64,000 nt of DNA from Enterovibrio nigricans DSM 22720 (GTDB lineage: Bacteria; Pseudomonadota; Gammaproteobacteria; Enterobacterales; Vibrionaceae): contig NZ_FUXU01000001.1 in NCBI RefSeq assembly GCF_900167155.1, forward strand, positions 124,001 through 188,000. Reading direction: 5' to 3'. Positions 38,410 to 50,300 of this stretch are shown in pieces. The position numbers and the translations under genes were made by a program. Position 1 is the stretch's first letter. Every line of letters starts with the position of its first letter. The notes beneath the pieces were generated by a model. That model made no database searches, had not been told where the DNA came from, and saw only the letters and a list, made by a program, of their open reading frames with translations.

Positions 38410-41400
38410 CTATGCTTCCGCACCAACTTCTCGGTAAGTGGCTTTGGGAGGCTCTTCCTTTTTGCCATCTGATAGCAATGCTTCAATATCACGCACGCTA
38501 TTATTGGCTTTTGGCTCCCTCGCCAGCATGAGTAAACAAGGCGTAAGTACAAGAGTCAGGACTGTTGAGAATGCCAATCCCCCAGCCACAGCGGTTGCTA
38601 ACTGCGACCACCACTGAGTACTCGGCGCACCAAATTCAACACCTCGATTAAGCAGATCTACGTTCATCTCCAACACCATTGGCAACAAACCCAAAATCGT
38701 GGTGACGGTAGTAAAAAGTACGGGTCGTAAACGCTGAGCACCGGTGCGAATAATGGCCTCCGCTTTGGCTATGCCTCTGCGACGCAATACATTGTAGGTA
38801 TCAATAAGAACAATGTTGTTGTTCACAACTATCCCAGCCAACGTGATCACCCCGACGCCAGACATGATGACGCCAAAAGGTCTCTGGAAAATCAACAGAC
38901 CTAAAAACACACCCACAGTGGAAAACAGCACTGCACTCAATATCAGAAAGGCTTGATAGAAGCTATTGAACTGCGTGATGAGTATCAGCGCCATTGCGCC
39001 CAATGCTGCCAAAAATGCACTTATCAAAAACGCCTGACTTTCCTCTTGTTCTTCGTTTTGCCCTCGAATGCGAATGTCGACGCCCTCTGGAAAATTCAAC
39101 GCCTCTATTTTCGCTTTCAGGCCAGGGAGGGCTAAGCTTAGGTTTTCCCCTTCAGCCATATCTGCCATTACTTTTACCACGCGCAGTCCGTCAACACGGT
39201 CAATATTGCCTTGCTTTACATCCGGCTTAATCGTCGCAAAGTTAGTTATAGGCACCAGACCATAGGGCGTATTTACGCGAAGCTCATCGAATCGCCCGAT
39301 ATCTCGCTTATCTTCGGGGTAACGGACAAGAATATCGACTTCTTCGTCAGCATCATCTGGAAGATAATCGCCAATTTTCAAACCATTTGTCACAAACTGA
39401 ACGGTGTTACCTACGATTGTCGCATCCGCACCAAAACGCGCTGCATCTGCTCTATCGATATCAATCGTCCAATCAATACCTGGTTTCGTCAGCGTATCGC
39501 TGAAGTTGGTAAATTCTGGATTCTCCTCCGAAGGTTACGAACTTGCTTTGCCGCAGACTCCAGCCATTTTGTATTATCTGCAATCACCTCTATCGATAAA
39601 TCATGCTCACTCGGCGGCCCGGCATCCGGTTTTTTAAATTCCAGCTCTATGCCGGATAGATCTGCGGTTTTATCACGAAGCTCTTGGATAATTACATTAA
39701 CCTTACGGCGATCCTGCCAAGCGACGGGCTTCATCTGGATCACCCCGATTTCGTCATCCCCACCCGTTTTGGTATAAACACTTTCAATTTCGTCCAAGCC
39801 CAACACACGTTGCTCAACTTCTTTCATCAGTGTGTCTTGCTCGTGGATCGATAAATCACCGTAGGAACGTACCTTAATATTAAAAAAAGCAGGGTCTACG
39901 TCAGGGAAAAACTCTGTGCCTAAGCCTGATTTGTCGTAAGTAAAACCCACACCAGCCGCGACAAATATGGCTGCTACCAAGATTTTAAAAGGGTGTTTTA
40001 TCGCGACAGAGAGTGTTTTTATATAGGCACGCGTAATGCCTGTGGCCTGTTCAAACTCGCCTCGCTCTATCGCTTGCATTCTGGTCTTTTGCTTTAACGA
40101 TAGAGGCAGTGGTTTACCGAACAAACTTCCCAAAACAGGAACGAAAAGTAACGCCATTATCAGCGACGCAGACAAGGTGGCGATGAGAGTCAGTGGCATA
40201 TACCCCATGAACTCACCCGTAATCCCCGGCCAGAACAGTAAGGGGGCAAACGCGGCTAACGTCGTCGCCGTCGATGCAATAATTGGCCACGCCATGCGGT
40301 GGGCAGCTTCTTGATACGCCTTCTTTCTATCAACACCTTCACGCATACGTCGATCGGCGTACTCAGTGACGACAATAGCACCATCTACCAATAGACCCAC
40401 GGCCATGATTAGGGAAAAAAGAACCACGATATTGATCGTTAAACCCGACAGCCCGAGCACGACCAAGCCCGTTAAAAAAGAACCTGGAATGGAAATCCCC
40501 ACCAACAACGCCGTTCTTGCCCCCAATATGGCAATAATAACGATCACAACCAAGAGCACTGCTGACAGGATGTTATTCTGCAGATCCGTCAGCATAGTGC
40601 GCACATTTTCAGAGCCGTCCCAGGTATATTTCACTTGCAGTGCACCCGGCCATTGTGACGACGCTTTGGCTTCAACGATCACGGCTTTCACTAGCTCAAC
40701 CGTTTCAATGATGTTTTCACCCGCTCGCTTTTTCACATCCAGTACAACCGCGGTTTTACCGTCTAATCGAGCAAAGCTTTCAGGATCTTTAAATGCACGT
40801 CGAACCGTTGCAACATCTCCGACGGTAACGACTTGTATACCATCTGTTTTGATCGGCAGATCTAGCACATCCGTAACTGACTCAAACACTGACGGTACTT
40901 TGACCGAGAAACGTCCATAACCTGTATCCACATATCCAGCCGCGACAACTCGATTGTTCCTGGATACCAAGTTAAAGATGTCTTCCTGATCCAAGCCATA
41001 GCTTTCAAGCAATAGCGGTTCGACGATGATCTCCACCACATCGTCTCTGTCACCGGCAATCTCGACTTCCAGAACCTGCTTAAAGCCTTCTAATTTTTCC
41101 TGAAGTTTACGCGCGATGTTTACAATGGCACGCTCGGACACATCGCCATAGAGGGCTACGGACAATACTGGCTGTTGATTTGCGAGTGTAATTTCATTAA
41201 CGGTGGGCTCATCACTGTCATCAGGAAGACGCGGTTTCACAAGGTCAACAGCCTCACGAACATCTGCCATCGCCTGATCAAGATCGACACCTACGTTGAA
41301 TTCCAGCGTGACAGAAGCGTGGCCTTCTGACGCAATTGCCGTCATCTCTTTAATGCCCTCAATAGAACGGAGTTCTTGTTCTACTGGGCGAACCAAAAGC

Positions 41401-41585
41401 CTTTCTGCATCTTCTGACGATATGCCTTCATGACCCACTGACACGTAAATCACAGGGATCGTAATATCAGGATCAGATTCTTTGGGAATAGTTTGATAGG
41501 TATAAAAACCTGCAACGATGAGAAATATCAGCAGGGTAACCATCGTCCGTGTACGTGCTAAGGAGGCATCGATTAGGTTAGTCAC
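38410..41585 (-). pseudogene. RND multidrug efflux pump inner-membrane subunit, one-base frameshift
   Basis: The GTG at 41585 (AAGGAG 7 bp upstream) opens 698 codons of a typical RND permease (SDPDITIPVIYVSVG, GLLVDGAIVVTEY, YTKTGG) that end early at 39489. The remaining 327+ codons, with ITLAGIVVNNNIVLIDTYN and TTILGLLPM, run in another frame to 38410. In between, the homologous continuation NPEFTNFSDTLTKPGIDW is found in the second frame straight after VRNLR. One extra base in the short run at 39528-39529 (GG on the coding strand) gives one frame of 1058 residues, the normal length. If real, the pump is dead; if not, an assembly error. Downstream of its adaptor gene, 11 bp apart. Confidence 0.9.
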
Positions 41586-41596
41586 CGTCGTTCTCC

Positions 41597-42685
41597 TTAC
41601 TGTGCTTGAGATTCACGAACGGCAATGACATCGTCGCCATCACGCACAAATCCCTGCCCTTTCGTTATCACCTCAACCTGATCGCCCAACCCTGATAACC
41701 ACACGCCATCTTGCTCAGCCTTGACGACTTTAGCTGGGATAAAAGCGACTTTATTATCGGTCAGGATTTTCACACCTAGGTTGCCTTTTTCATCGAGAGC
41801 CAGCATAGATGGATTCAGCTTCACCGCCTGTTGTTCATCCAAAATCAGATCAACTTCAGCACTAATACCAGCAGGTAGAGCTTGCTGTGGATTGGGGATT
41901 TCAAGTTCTATCAAAAAGGTATTTGTAGTCGGAGATGCAATACTGGATTGATAGCGAAGTGTCCCCGCTTTTTCGGTGCCATTGACCAAAATAATACGCG
42001 CAGGATAATTCGCATTCACATGACTGATATGCTTTTCACTCACGTCCGCGGTGACAATCAGCGGATTAAGATCAACGATGGTTGCAATAGGATCGCCAAC
42101 GCTCAGGTAGTCACCCACTTCCACCATCAGATCATCAACTATCCCATCAAAAGGTGCACGCACTTCCGTGTTAGACAGAGCAAGATTGAGGTTTTCAACA
42201 GTTGCTTTTGCATCAATAAGATTGGCTTCCGCTAGCGAAAAGGCCACTTCTCCTTGCAACCCTTTCTTCTTCAAAGACTTTGCGGCGTTGAACTCTTTTT
42301 GACGCACAATTAACAGTGACTTCGCACGCGCTAATTGAGCTTCACGATCAGCTTTATCTATGTTGACCAGAAGCTCGCCTTTTTCCACAAAAGCGCCTTT
42401 TTTTGCACGCACGGAAACGATACGGCCATCGGCTTCTGCAGAAATGGTGGCATCCCTGTCAGGTGCCGTTCTTCCATAGAGTGAAATTGAACGCGTAACA
42501 GGCTCGGTCATGAAGGTCTCAACCGAGACACGGCTTAGAGGTGCCTCAGATTTCTCTTCTTGGACGGTTACTTCAGCTTCGCTGTCTCCACTGCCTATCC
42601 AAAAAACAAGTACGAACAACAATACCAGTGAATAGATCCATGGGCGCTGCGAGAGAAAAGAGACTATTGTGCCTGCATTCGCCAT
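41597..42685 (-). CDS. RND efflux periplasmic adaptor subunit (membrane fusion protein)
   Basis: 362 residues. N-terminal anchor (about 16-32, WIYSLVLLFVLVFWIG), then the barrel-sandwich/lipoyl halves (GRIVSVRAKKGAFVEKGELLV and EVRAPFDGIVDDLMVEVGDYL) enclosing an alpha-helical hairpin (about 105-160), then beta-barrel. It links the inner-membrane pump to an outer-membrane channel; no TolC-like gene is nearby, so a channel encoded elsewhere is presumably used. Position next to erpA and hemL resembles the V. cholerae vexEF locus as I remember it; that match is not proven here. Confidence 0.92.
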   Translation of the reverse strand: MANAGTIVSFLSQRPWIYSLVLLFVLVFWIGSGDSEAEVTVQEEKSEAPLSRVSVETFMTEPVTRSISLYGRTAPDRDATISAEADGRIVSVRAKKGAFVEKGELLVNIDKADREAQLARAKSLLIVRQKEFNAAKSLKKKGLQGEVAFSLAEANLIDAKATVENLNLALSNTEVRAPFDGIVDDLMVEVGDYLSVGDPIATIVDLNPLIVTADVSEKHISHVNANYPARIILVNGTEKAGTLRYQSSIASPTTNTFLIELEIPNPQQALPAGISAEVDLILDEQQAVKLNPSMLALDEKGNLGVKILTDNKVAFIPAKVVKAEQDGVWLSGLGDQVEVITKGQGFVRDGDDVIAVRESQAQ

Positions 42686-42757
42686 TGTATTCGTCCTAAC
42701 GCGGTTACTGCAGAAAATTGAAACAGGCTCGTTCCATCTGGCCTGTAGAGAATCAAA

Positions 42758-42779
42758 GGGCCGCTTAATTCAGCGACCC
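42758..42779 (-). terminator. Possible terminator after erpA
   Basis: On the minus strand GGGTCGCT/AGCGGCCC (one G-T pair, 6-nt loop) followed by only three T. Terminator-like but weak. Confidence 0.45.
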
Positions 42780-42803
42780 ATTGTTCAATGAGTGTCTAAT
42801 ACT

Positions 42804-43145
42804 TTACACACTGAAGGACGCACCACAACCACAAGTTGTGGTTGCGTTAGGGTTGTTAACGAAGAAACGTGAGCCTTCTAACCCTTCTGTGTAATCTACT
42901 TCGCCACCAAGAAGATATTGCAGGCTCATTGGGTCAACGACCAAGGTCACACCGCTGTTTTCAATTGTCATGTCGCCATCATTGACGCTTTCATCAAACG
43001 TAAAACCATATTGGAAGCCGCTACAACCACCACCGGTAATGTATACGCGCAGCTTCAGGTTAGGGTTTTCTTCTTCTTGGATCAGCGTCTTAACCTTAAT
43101 CGCTGCCGCGTCAGTAAATTTCAGCGGCAATGGGGCATCACTCAT
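42804..43145 (-). CDS. erpA: Iron-sulfur cluster insertion protein ErpA
   Basis: A-type carrier that delivers Fe-S clusters to apo-proteins such as IspG. 113 residues (E. coli 114). The three cluster cysteines are present: one in [11 protein letters not shown], two in the C-terminal [24 protein letters not shown] and FVNNPNA are family blocks. Divergent from hemL with about 220 bp between. Confidence 0.97.
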   Translation of the reverse strand: MSDAPLPLKFTDAAAIKVKTLIQEEENPNLKLRVYITGGGCSGFQYGFTFDESVNDGDMTIENSGVTLVVDPMSLQYLLGGEVDYTEGLEGSRFFVNNPNATTTCGCGASFSV

Positions 43146-43368
43146 TTCAACCTCACAAACTTCTTCTTATATAGTGCCGCATTATCCAATACCTGACTAT
43201 TTTGTTCAAGTATTGCTCATCTTTACCAAAGAGAGTCTGCGGGAGGTCGAAATATACACCAATATCGGTGTGGATGTGATGCTTACCTCATCAACAAACT
43301 CGCCTGAGAATCGAGCATCCCTTACAATACGCCAACACAAAATAAAAATTCAGGCCTAGGAAAGAACC

Positions 43369-44658
43369 ATGACCAAATCAGCCGAGTTATTCCAGCAAGC
43401 CCGCAAAACAATCCCTGGCGGTGTGAACTCTCCGGTTCGTGCATTCGCCGGTGTTGGCGGTGACCCTATTTTCATTGAGCGTGCAGACGGCGCATACATC
43501 TACGATGCAGACGGCAAAGTTTATATTGATTACGTCGGTTCTTGGGGGCCAATGATTCTGGGCCATAACCACCCAGCTATTCGTGACGCAGTGATCGCCG
43601 CAGCGCAAAACGGCTTGAGCTTCGGTGCACCGACTGCTCGTGAAATCACATTGGCAGAACTAGTGAGCCAATTGGTGCCATCGATGGAAATGGTACGCAT
43701 GGTGAGCTCAGGTACTGAAGCGACTATGAGTGCAATTCGTCTGGCGCGTGGTTTTACTCGCCGCGATAAATTCATCAAGTTTGAAGGCTGTTACCACGGC
43801 CATGCTGACTGCCTGCTTGTAAAAGCGGGCTCAGGAATGCTCACACTGGGTGAACCTACCTCCCCTGGCGTACCCGCAGATTTTGCAAAGCATACCCTGA
43901 CGTGTACTTACAATGACTTGCACTCTGTACGTGCTGCTTTTGAGCAGTTCCCAGAAGACATTTCGTGCATCATCGTAGAACCGGTTGCGGGTAACATGAA
44001 CTGTATCCCACCACAAGAAGGCTTCTTGGAAGGCCTGCGTGCACTGTGTGACGAATTTGGCGCACTGCTAATTTTCGATGAAGTGATGACGGGTTTCCGC
44101 GTAGCTCTGGGTGGCGCACAAGCGCATTACAACATCAAACCGGATCTGACAACGCTGGGCAAAGTCATTGGTGGTGGTATGCCAGTGGGTGCATTCGGTG
44201 GTCGCCGTGACGTGATGGAATACATCGCGCCAACAGGCCCGATTTACCAAGCAGGTACTCTGTCAGGTAACCCAGTTGCGATGGCGGCGGGTGAAGCCGC
44301 ACTGAACGAGCTGCGCAAAGAGGGCAATGAAACTCATTTGGCAAGTATCACCAAACGCCTGGCTGACGGATTTAAAGCGGCTGCAGAAAAAAATGGTATC
44401 GCACTGGCCACTAACCAAGTGGGTGGCATGTTTGGTTTCTTCTTTACCGATAAAGAAGCAATCACCTGTTTTGCTGATGTACAGCAATGTGATATCGACG
44501 CATTCAAGCGCTTCTTTCACCTGATGCTAGAGGAAGGTATTTACCTTGCGCCTTCGGCGTTCGAAGCAAGCTTCACTTCCCTTGCTCATGGCGAGACAGA
44601 GTTAGAAGCAACATTGGCAGCAGCCGATCGTGCATTTGCCAAATTGGCGGCTAAATAA
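43369..44658 (+). CDS. hemL: Glutamate-1-semialdehyde 2,1-aminomutase
   Basis: PLP enzyme making 5-aminolevulinate, the first committed tetrapyrrole precursor. 429 residues (E. coli 426). The PLP lysine is Lys265 in [18 protein letters not shown], at the same number as E. coli; [16 protein letters not shown] and FDEVMTGFR are the phosphate and pyridine-binding segments. AGGAAAG precedes the ATG. Ends at a strong terminator. Confidence 0.98.
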   Translation: MTKSAELFQQARKTIPGGVNSPVRAFAGVGGDPIFIERADGAYIYDADGKVYIDYVGSWGPMILGHNHPAIRDAVIAAAQNGLSFGAPTAREITLAELVSQLVPSMEMVRMVSSGTEATMSAIRLARGFTRRDKFIKFEGCYHGHADCLLVKAGSGMLTLGEPTSPGVPADFAKHTLTCTYNDLHSVRAAFEQFPEDISCIIVEPVAGNMNCIPPQEGFLEGLRALCDEFGALLIFDEVMTGFRVALGGAQAHYNIKPDLTTLGKVIGGGMPVGAFGGRRDVMEYIAPTGPIYQAGTLSGNPVAMAAGEAALNELRKEGNETHLASITKRLADGFKAAAEKNGIALATNQVGGMFGFFFTDKEAITCFADVQQCDIDAFKRFFHLMLEEGIYLAPSAFEASFTSLAHGETELEATLAAADRAFAKLAAK

Positions 44659-44684
44659 GCCCAAAAGCACGCATAGCATGGTTC

Positions 44685-44712
44685 AAAAGCGGAGCTCTGG
44701 CTCCGCTTTTTT
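44685..44712. terminator. Terminator after hemL
   Basis: GCGGAGC-TCTG-GCTCCGC with flanking A4 and T6; may also end the small minus-strand gene at 44719. Confidence 0.93.
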
Positions 44713-44718
44713 GTTGAG

Positions 44719-44826
44719 CTATTGCCAGTTGACGATCACCAGTAATAACAACACACCAAAGATGACGAAAGGCAGCGTAATTTTGCGTTTTTTCTTGGAC
44801 TGACATTGACCTTCGCAACACGGCAC
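44719..44826 (-). CDS. Small 35-residue Cys-rich single-pass membrane protein
   Basis: Too short for most gene finders. On the minus strand a GTG at 44826, preceded by AAAAGGAT 7 bp upstream, opens 35 codons to TAG at 44719. The N-terminus MPCCEGQCQSKKKRK has three cysteines and a basic stretch, followed by about 18 hydrophobic residues (ITLPFVIFGVLLLLVIVNW). This is the layout of a small inner-membrane protein with its N-terminus in the cytoplasm; the Cys cluster could bind metal. It stops right beside the hemL terminator, and no ATG competes in frame. Function unknown; reality is inferred from ribosome-binding site, topology and fit between genes. Confidence 0.6.
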   Translation of the reverse strand: MPCCEGQCQSKKKRKITLPFVIFGVLLLLVIVNWQ

Positions 44827-44924
44827 AATATTTATCCTTTTTCCATTAAAAGTCACAACGTATCATACGCCTCAAACTACACTGTTCTCCAGATCTCTCT
44901 GGCGACAATAAAAGGAGCCTATGA

Positions 44925-46010
44925 ATGGCATCATCATTTAAGGTTGAACCGAGGCACTGGACACTTATTGGCGCATTAGCACTCGCTGCATACGCCTGTT
45001 ACGCACTTATTGCCCCCTATATGGGTTCAATCGTCCTTGCATTCATTGTGTCGCTGCTATTCTTCCCCGTACACGACCGCATAGAGCATAGACTTAAATC
45101 TCATCCAAACATCGCCGCTGCACTGTCATGCACACTCTTGACCGTCATTATCATTATCCCAATGACATTTGTCGCCATCGCCATTCTTCGTCAAGGTATC
45201 ACCTTTTTTACAGGGGCTTACGAATGGTTAAGTACAGGAGGGGCGAAAGAAATTCTTTCCATGACGTTTGTGCAATCGTCTTTGCAGTATCTCAACAAGT
45301 GGCTCCCTTTCGACTCTATTCAACCTCAGGAACTGATCTCTCGCGCAGCATCAACGGTCTCCTCGTTGAGTTCTGAGATGATAGGGATGAGCTCAAAAAT
45401 ACTCGGCGATGTAACGGGCGTACTCGTCAATTTCTTATTGATGTTGTTCGTGTTGTTCTTCTTGCTGCGTGACCACGAGAAAATCATTCAGACCCTGCGC
45501 CACGTCAGCCCTCTTTCTCGAACTCAAGAGGATATGATCCTCGATGAAGTCGAAAAAGTCGCTAAATCTGCAGTAATGGGTTCTTTTTTAACTGCACTCG
45601 CTCAAGGTTTCGTGGGTGGATTTGCGATGTGGATTGCAGGCTTCGCTGGTCTTTTCTGGGGAACAATGATGGCATTCGCCTCATTTATTCCAGTCGTCGG
45701 TACCGCACTCATTTGGGTTCCCGCTTCCGGGTATTTACTCCTGACTGGTGAATGGCAGTGGGCGCTGTTCTTAGCAATTTGGGGCGTCGTCGTCGTCGGC
45801 TCGGTTGATAACATTCTGCGTCCGCTACTCATGCAGGGCAATTCGGGCATGAATACCTTGCTGATCTTCTTCTCTTTGATTGGTGGTCTTCAGGTTTATG
45901 GCCTGATGGGTTTGGTTTACGGCCCTATTATTTTTTCGCTGACCCTGGTTCTGTTTCGTATGTATGAAGCAGAGTTCCACAACTTTCTAGAGAAACAGGA
46001 CAACACCTGA
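44925..46010 (+). CDS. AI-2E/PerM-family membrane transporter
   Basis: 361 residues with about seven or eight transmembrane segments and the UPF0118 family pattern: a hydrophobic N-terminus (ALALAAYACYALIAPYMG), the central VNFLLMLFVLFFLLRDHEK, and the C-terminal VGTALIWVPASGYLL and PLLMQGNSGMNTLLIFFSLIGG. Members range from putative AI-2 exporters to Na+/H+ antiporters, so the substrate cannot be assigned. GGAG lies 9 bp before the ATG. About 80 bp upstream of rsmC. Confidence 0.9.
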   Translation: MASSFKVEPRHWTLIGALALAAYACYALIAPYMGSIVLAFIVSLLFFPVHDRIEHRLKSHPNIAAALSCTLLTVIIIIPMTFVAIAILRQGITFFTGAYEWLSTGGAKEILSMTFVQSSLQYLNKWLPFDSIQPQELISRAASTVSSLSSEMIGMSSKILGDVTGVLVNFLLMLFVLFFLLRDHEKIIQTLRHVSPLSRTQEDMILDEVEKVAKSAVMGSFLTALAQGFVGGFAMWIAGFAGLFWGTMMAFASFIPVVGTALIWVPASGYLLLTGEWQWALFLAIWGVVVVGSVDNILRPLLMQGNSGMNTLLIFFSLIGGLQVYGLMGLVYGPIIFSLTLVLFRMYEAEFHNFLEKQDNT

Positions 46011-46090
46011 CAATCTTGATGCGCGGATTGTTTCCACATTGCTGTCTTTGTGGGAGAATCCGCGCTCCATTTTGAATCCCAGAGGCATCC

Positions 46091-47116
46091 ATGTCTTACA
46101 GCACTCCAAGCCAAGTGGTTGAGCGTCAACTTGAGTACTTCGACGGTAAACACGTCCTGCTTGCTGGCGAACTCGAAGATACGTTCGCAACGCAACTTCT
46201 GAGCACTGCAGCTAGCGTCAGCATCTTTACGACCAATCTTGCTTATGCCAATCAGATGAAGCGTTTTGACAACCTTAACGTGCAATTTGGTGCCAGCTAT
46301 CAAGCACAACCAAATGTAGACATGGTGTTGTTGTATTGGCCAAAAGCCAAAGCGGAAGCCGAATTTTTACTCGCTATGCTCATGGCCGCATTAGGCAAAG
46401 ACACTGAGATTGTCGTCGTCGGTGAAAACCGCAGTGGTGTGAAAAGCATCGAAAAGATGTTTCCTCCATACGGTCGCGTAACGAAATTTGATTCAGCCCG
46501 ACGCTGCAGTTTCTACTGGGGCCAGTGCATCAATACGCCTGCACCGTTTAATATTGATGATTGGTATAAAAGCTACCCTCTCGATATCCACGGTCAGACA
46601 CTGACCGTTCGCTCATTGCCGGGCGTATTCAGTCACGGCGAATTCGATGCAGGAAGCCAACTGCTACTCAATACGTTACCCGCGCTTAAAGGGGCAGTTT
46701 TAGATTTTGGTTGCGGTGCAGGTGTGATTGGCTCAGCGATCAAACTGCTCAATCCCAATGCGCATATCACCATGGTTGATATCAGTGCCTTAGCAGTAGA
46801 ATCCGCCAAGGAAACGCTGCGTTTTAACAATCTTGACGGAACGGTACTGGCGTCTGATGTCTACAGCGATATCGACGGTCATTATGACAATGTGATCAGC
46901 AACCCTCCGTTCCATGCAGGGTTAAAAACGCACTATGCTGCGACAGAAACCTTCTTGGAACTTGCCCCAAAACACCTATCCAAAAACGGCCAATTGATGA
47001 TTGTGGCAAATAGCTTTCTTCGCTATCCCGCGTTCATCGAATCAGCCTTTGGCCATTGCAACACACCAGCAAAAAACAACAAATTTGCCATTTATCACGC
47101 GATAAAAAACGCGTAA
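46091..47116 (+). CDS. rsmC: 16S rRNA m2G1207 methyltransferase
   Basis: SAM-dependent methylation of G1207 in 16S rRNA. 341 residues (E. coli 343). The N-terminal half is the degenerate methyltransferase-like domain; the C-terminal half has the SAM loop VLDFGCGAGVIGS, acidic VDISALAVESA and the guanine-N2 catalytic motif NPPFH. RsmC-specific N-terminus SQVVERQLEYFDGK. Confidence 0.97.
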   Translation: MSYSTPSQVVERQLEYFDGKHVLLAGELEDTFATQLLSTAASVSIFTTNLAYANQMKRFDNLNVQFGASYQAQPNVDMVLLYWPKAKAEAEFLLAMLMAALGKDTEIVVVGENRSGVKSIEKMFPPYGRVTKFDSARRCSFYWGQCINTPAPFNIDDWYKSYPLDIHGQTLTVRSLPGVFSHGEFDAGSQLLLNTLPALKGAVLDFGCGAGVIGSAIKLLNPNAHITMVDISALAVESAKETLRFNNLDGTVLASDVYSDIDGHYDNVISNPPFHAGLKTHYAATETFLELAPKHLSKNGQLMIVANSFLRYPAFIESAFGHCNTPAKNNKFAIYHAIKNA

Positions 47117-47134
47117 TAACTACTTACCCAGCAT

Positions 47135-47157
47135 GTTGGGCTACACCATAGCCCAAC
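47135..47157. other. Perfect hairpin after rsmC
   Basis: GTTGGGCTA-CACCA-TAGCCCAAC, 9 pairs, but no T run follows. A 3'-end protecting structure or Rho-dependent end is possible. Confidence 0.55.
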
Positions 47158-47340
47158 GTTAATTACGTTAATTTTGCGCCCCAGCACGTACTTCATTGAT
47201 AACTTACTTGCCAACAAAAATTAAGTCCGTATAAGAGCCCGATAAGGATTATTTCATCTGCGCTTGCTTTCATAGCCGTCAAAACCGACAAATTCGGCTG
47301 AATTCCCGCGCTAATTGATTTTCACTTGTCAGGCAGAGAC

Positions 47341-50300
47341 ATGCAAAAGAAACAACGATTTAAGCGATTGCAGCATACGCTTATGCTCGCTTTCTTGGCG
47401 TTAAGTATCACGCCACTCACCTTGCTCGCGATTTTTTTCCTCGAATCCCACAGCAGTGACCTCGAAACCCAAAGCACCACGCATTTGGCGTTTCTCCGCG
47501 ACAACAAACAAGAACAAATCAACAGTTACTTTGATGCTAAGCACTCCGAAGTAAAATCGTTTTCACGCTCTGAGTTAGCAACCGTCACAGGCGGACGCTT
47601 TTACGGGTTAGTTGCGTCGTTTCATTTATTGGGGGACACGCGGGAGGAAGCGAGAAAAATAGCTCGTAAAGACTATGGTAACGATGCGGGCAAAAATGCA
47701 GGTACCGAGGCAAACCCTACAAATGACAGTAACTATGTTGGCAGCGAGCGCTACCGACTATTACACAAACGTTATGACTGGGCGTTCAAGGAACATCTAA
47801 AACGTTCTGATTTTACCGATATTCTCCTCGTCGATATTGATGGGAATGTCGTGTATTCAGCGTTGAAAGAAAGTAACTTCGGCGCAAATTTACTCGAACC
47901 ACTTTGGGCGAATACCGCCGTTGGTAACACATTTACAGAAATTCAAACACTCACTAACGCCTCCGCAAGCGACTTAGATTCGACACCGATTGCATTTACT
48001 GACTTTTCGCAGTCCAGCGATGGCAAACTTTACGCGTGGTTTGCAGCTCCTATTAAACAACAAGGCTACCTTCACAGCTATGTGTTGTTTAAGCTGCCCA
48101 ATACTGCGCTGGCAAGCATGCTAAATGACAAACCACGAGAGAAAGGCTTTATTAGCTCTTTGGTGGTAGGCGCAGACTTAATTCCTCGCAATGCAAACGA
48201 CTCACAACCTATTACACCCATCACTAGCTCAGCCATAGATGCAGCGCTATCAGGACTGACCGAAGTCGGTAGTTTTCTCGGTGCTGATGGCGAACGCGTA
48301 CTAGGGGCTTATTCCCCAATATCCGTGTACGGCAATAAATGGGCACTTATTTTAGAGCTCCCCGAGGAAGAAGCGTTTGCGCGTATCTATCAGTTAGAGA
48401 AAATTTTCATCGTTGTCATGGTGATCGCTATCTTGCTTGTGGTATTTGCGTCTCACTTACTCTCCAACTCCATTACAGCGCCTTTGCTACGTTTAACATG
48501 GGCTGCGGAGCAAGTGTCTGCCGGTGACTTAGACCAAAAGATTAGCAGCACAGACCGTGACGATGAAATCGGAAGACTTGCTATTAGCTTCGCGCGGATG
48601 CAGCGTTCTGTACGAGAAAAATTGGCATTGATCCGAGAGCAAAACAAAGAGCTGGAACACAACATTCAAACCATCAAGCAAAAGAATGAAGAGTTACAGC
48701 AAGCCGACAGAATGAAAGATGACTTCCTCGCAACTACATCTCATGAACTGCGCACACCGTTGCACGGCATGATTGGTATTGCAGAGTCCATTCTTGCTGG
48801 CGTTGAAGGGCCATTGCCTGAACGACAGAAACTGCAGCTTCAAATGCTCATCAACAGTGGCGAAAGACTGTCTACGCTGGTTGATGATTTACTCGATTAC
48901 CACAAAATGCGATATGGTGACCTTGAAATTTCACCACAAGCCGTTGATACCGCTACGGCTGCGCGTTTGGTAATTGAGCTTTCCAGTCATTTACTGGGTG
49001 GTAAACCTGTCCGTATTATTAACCAGTTGCCCATTGATCTGCCCCTTGTTAGGGCGGATGAACAACGCCTAGAGCAAGTGCTTTATAACTTGATAGGGAA
49101 CGCGATTAAATATACGGACGAAGGGAAAATCATCATTTCTGCCACCATATTGGATGAGCAGATCCGCATTCAGGTCGTCGACACGGGACAGGGTATTCCT
49201 TCCGATCAACTGGAATATATCTTTGAACCTCTCACCCAAGCGTCAAGCAGCTCAAGTGCATACCGCCAAGGCGCAGGGCTTGGCCTGTCCATCAGTCGTC
49301 AACTTATCGATATTATGGGCGGACAACTTTATGTCAGTAGCCAGCCTATGGTCGGTACCACGTTCAGTTTTACGTTACCTATAGCCACGGAAGAGGACAA
49401 AGCCAAAACACGTTTATCTAAAAACGTACATTTTGCCGTACCAAAAGTCGATGCCGACACGTATGAAATTACTCAACTACCTGAAAATCCTGACGGACCC
49501 TTAATATTGGTTGTTGACGATGAGCCTGTAAATCTGCAAGTACTGAATAATTTTCTGAAGCTTGAGGGTTACCGCGTTAAAACGGTCGAAAATGGTCGCC
49601 AAGCTATTGAGTCAGTGACGATGGAGACCCCATCTCTGATGCTCCTTGATGTGATGATGCCCGAACTTAGCGGCTATGACGTGTGCGCACATTTGCGTGA
49701 GCGATATTCGCGTAGTGAGTTACCCATTATCATGCTGTCCGCACTCGGTCAGGTGCAGGACAAAGTCAAAGGGTTTGATGCTGGTGCCAACGACTATCTC
49801 ACAAAGCCCTTCAACAAAGACGAATTGAGCGCGCGAATTCGCGCCTATATTGACGCCTCGCTGACCGAACAAGAGCGAGAGAAAAATCGTCAATTGAATG
49901 AAGAAATTAACGAAAGAGATCAGGTCGAAGCAGGGCTTCGTGAGGTTCAAAGCAGGCTGTTCGAAATGCTCGACTCGGCGTCAGAAGCCATTCTATGTGT
50001 GCAAGCTAACGGGAAAATCAGCTACGCCAATGATGCCTGCCATTCTGTTTTCCGTCTAAGTGCAGAGCAGTTAGAACGCCATCTTTTAGACGATTTCCTC
50101 GCGATGGCCCTGCCAGAAGCCAACAGAGGACACTATAGCGGCCAGATCAAGTTTAAAATTGATGGCGGGTTAGTAGATGTAAGCACTGATGTTATCGCCT
50201 TGCCTGATGCATCAGGATTGCACATGATGCTGATAATGGGCACAGGGGGGAAAGCGTCCTCCCATCGCGTTGAACAACTGGAAAAAGCAGTGGATGCACT

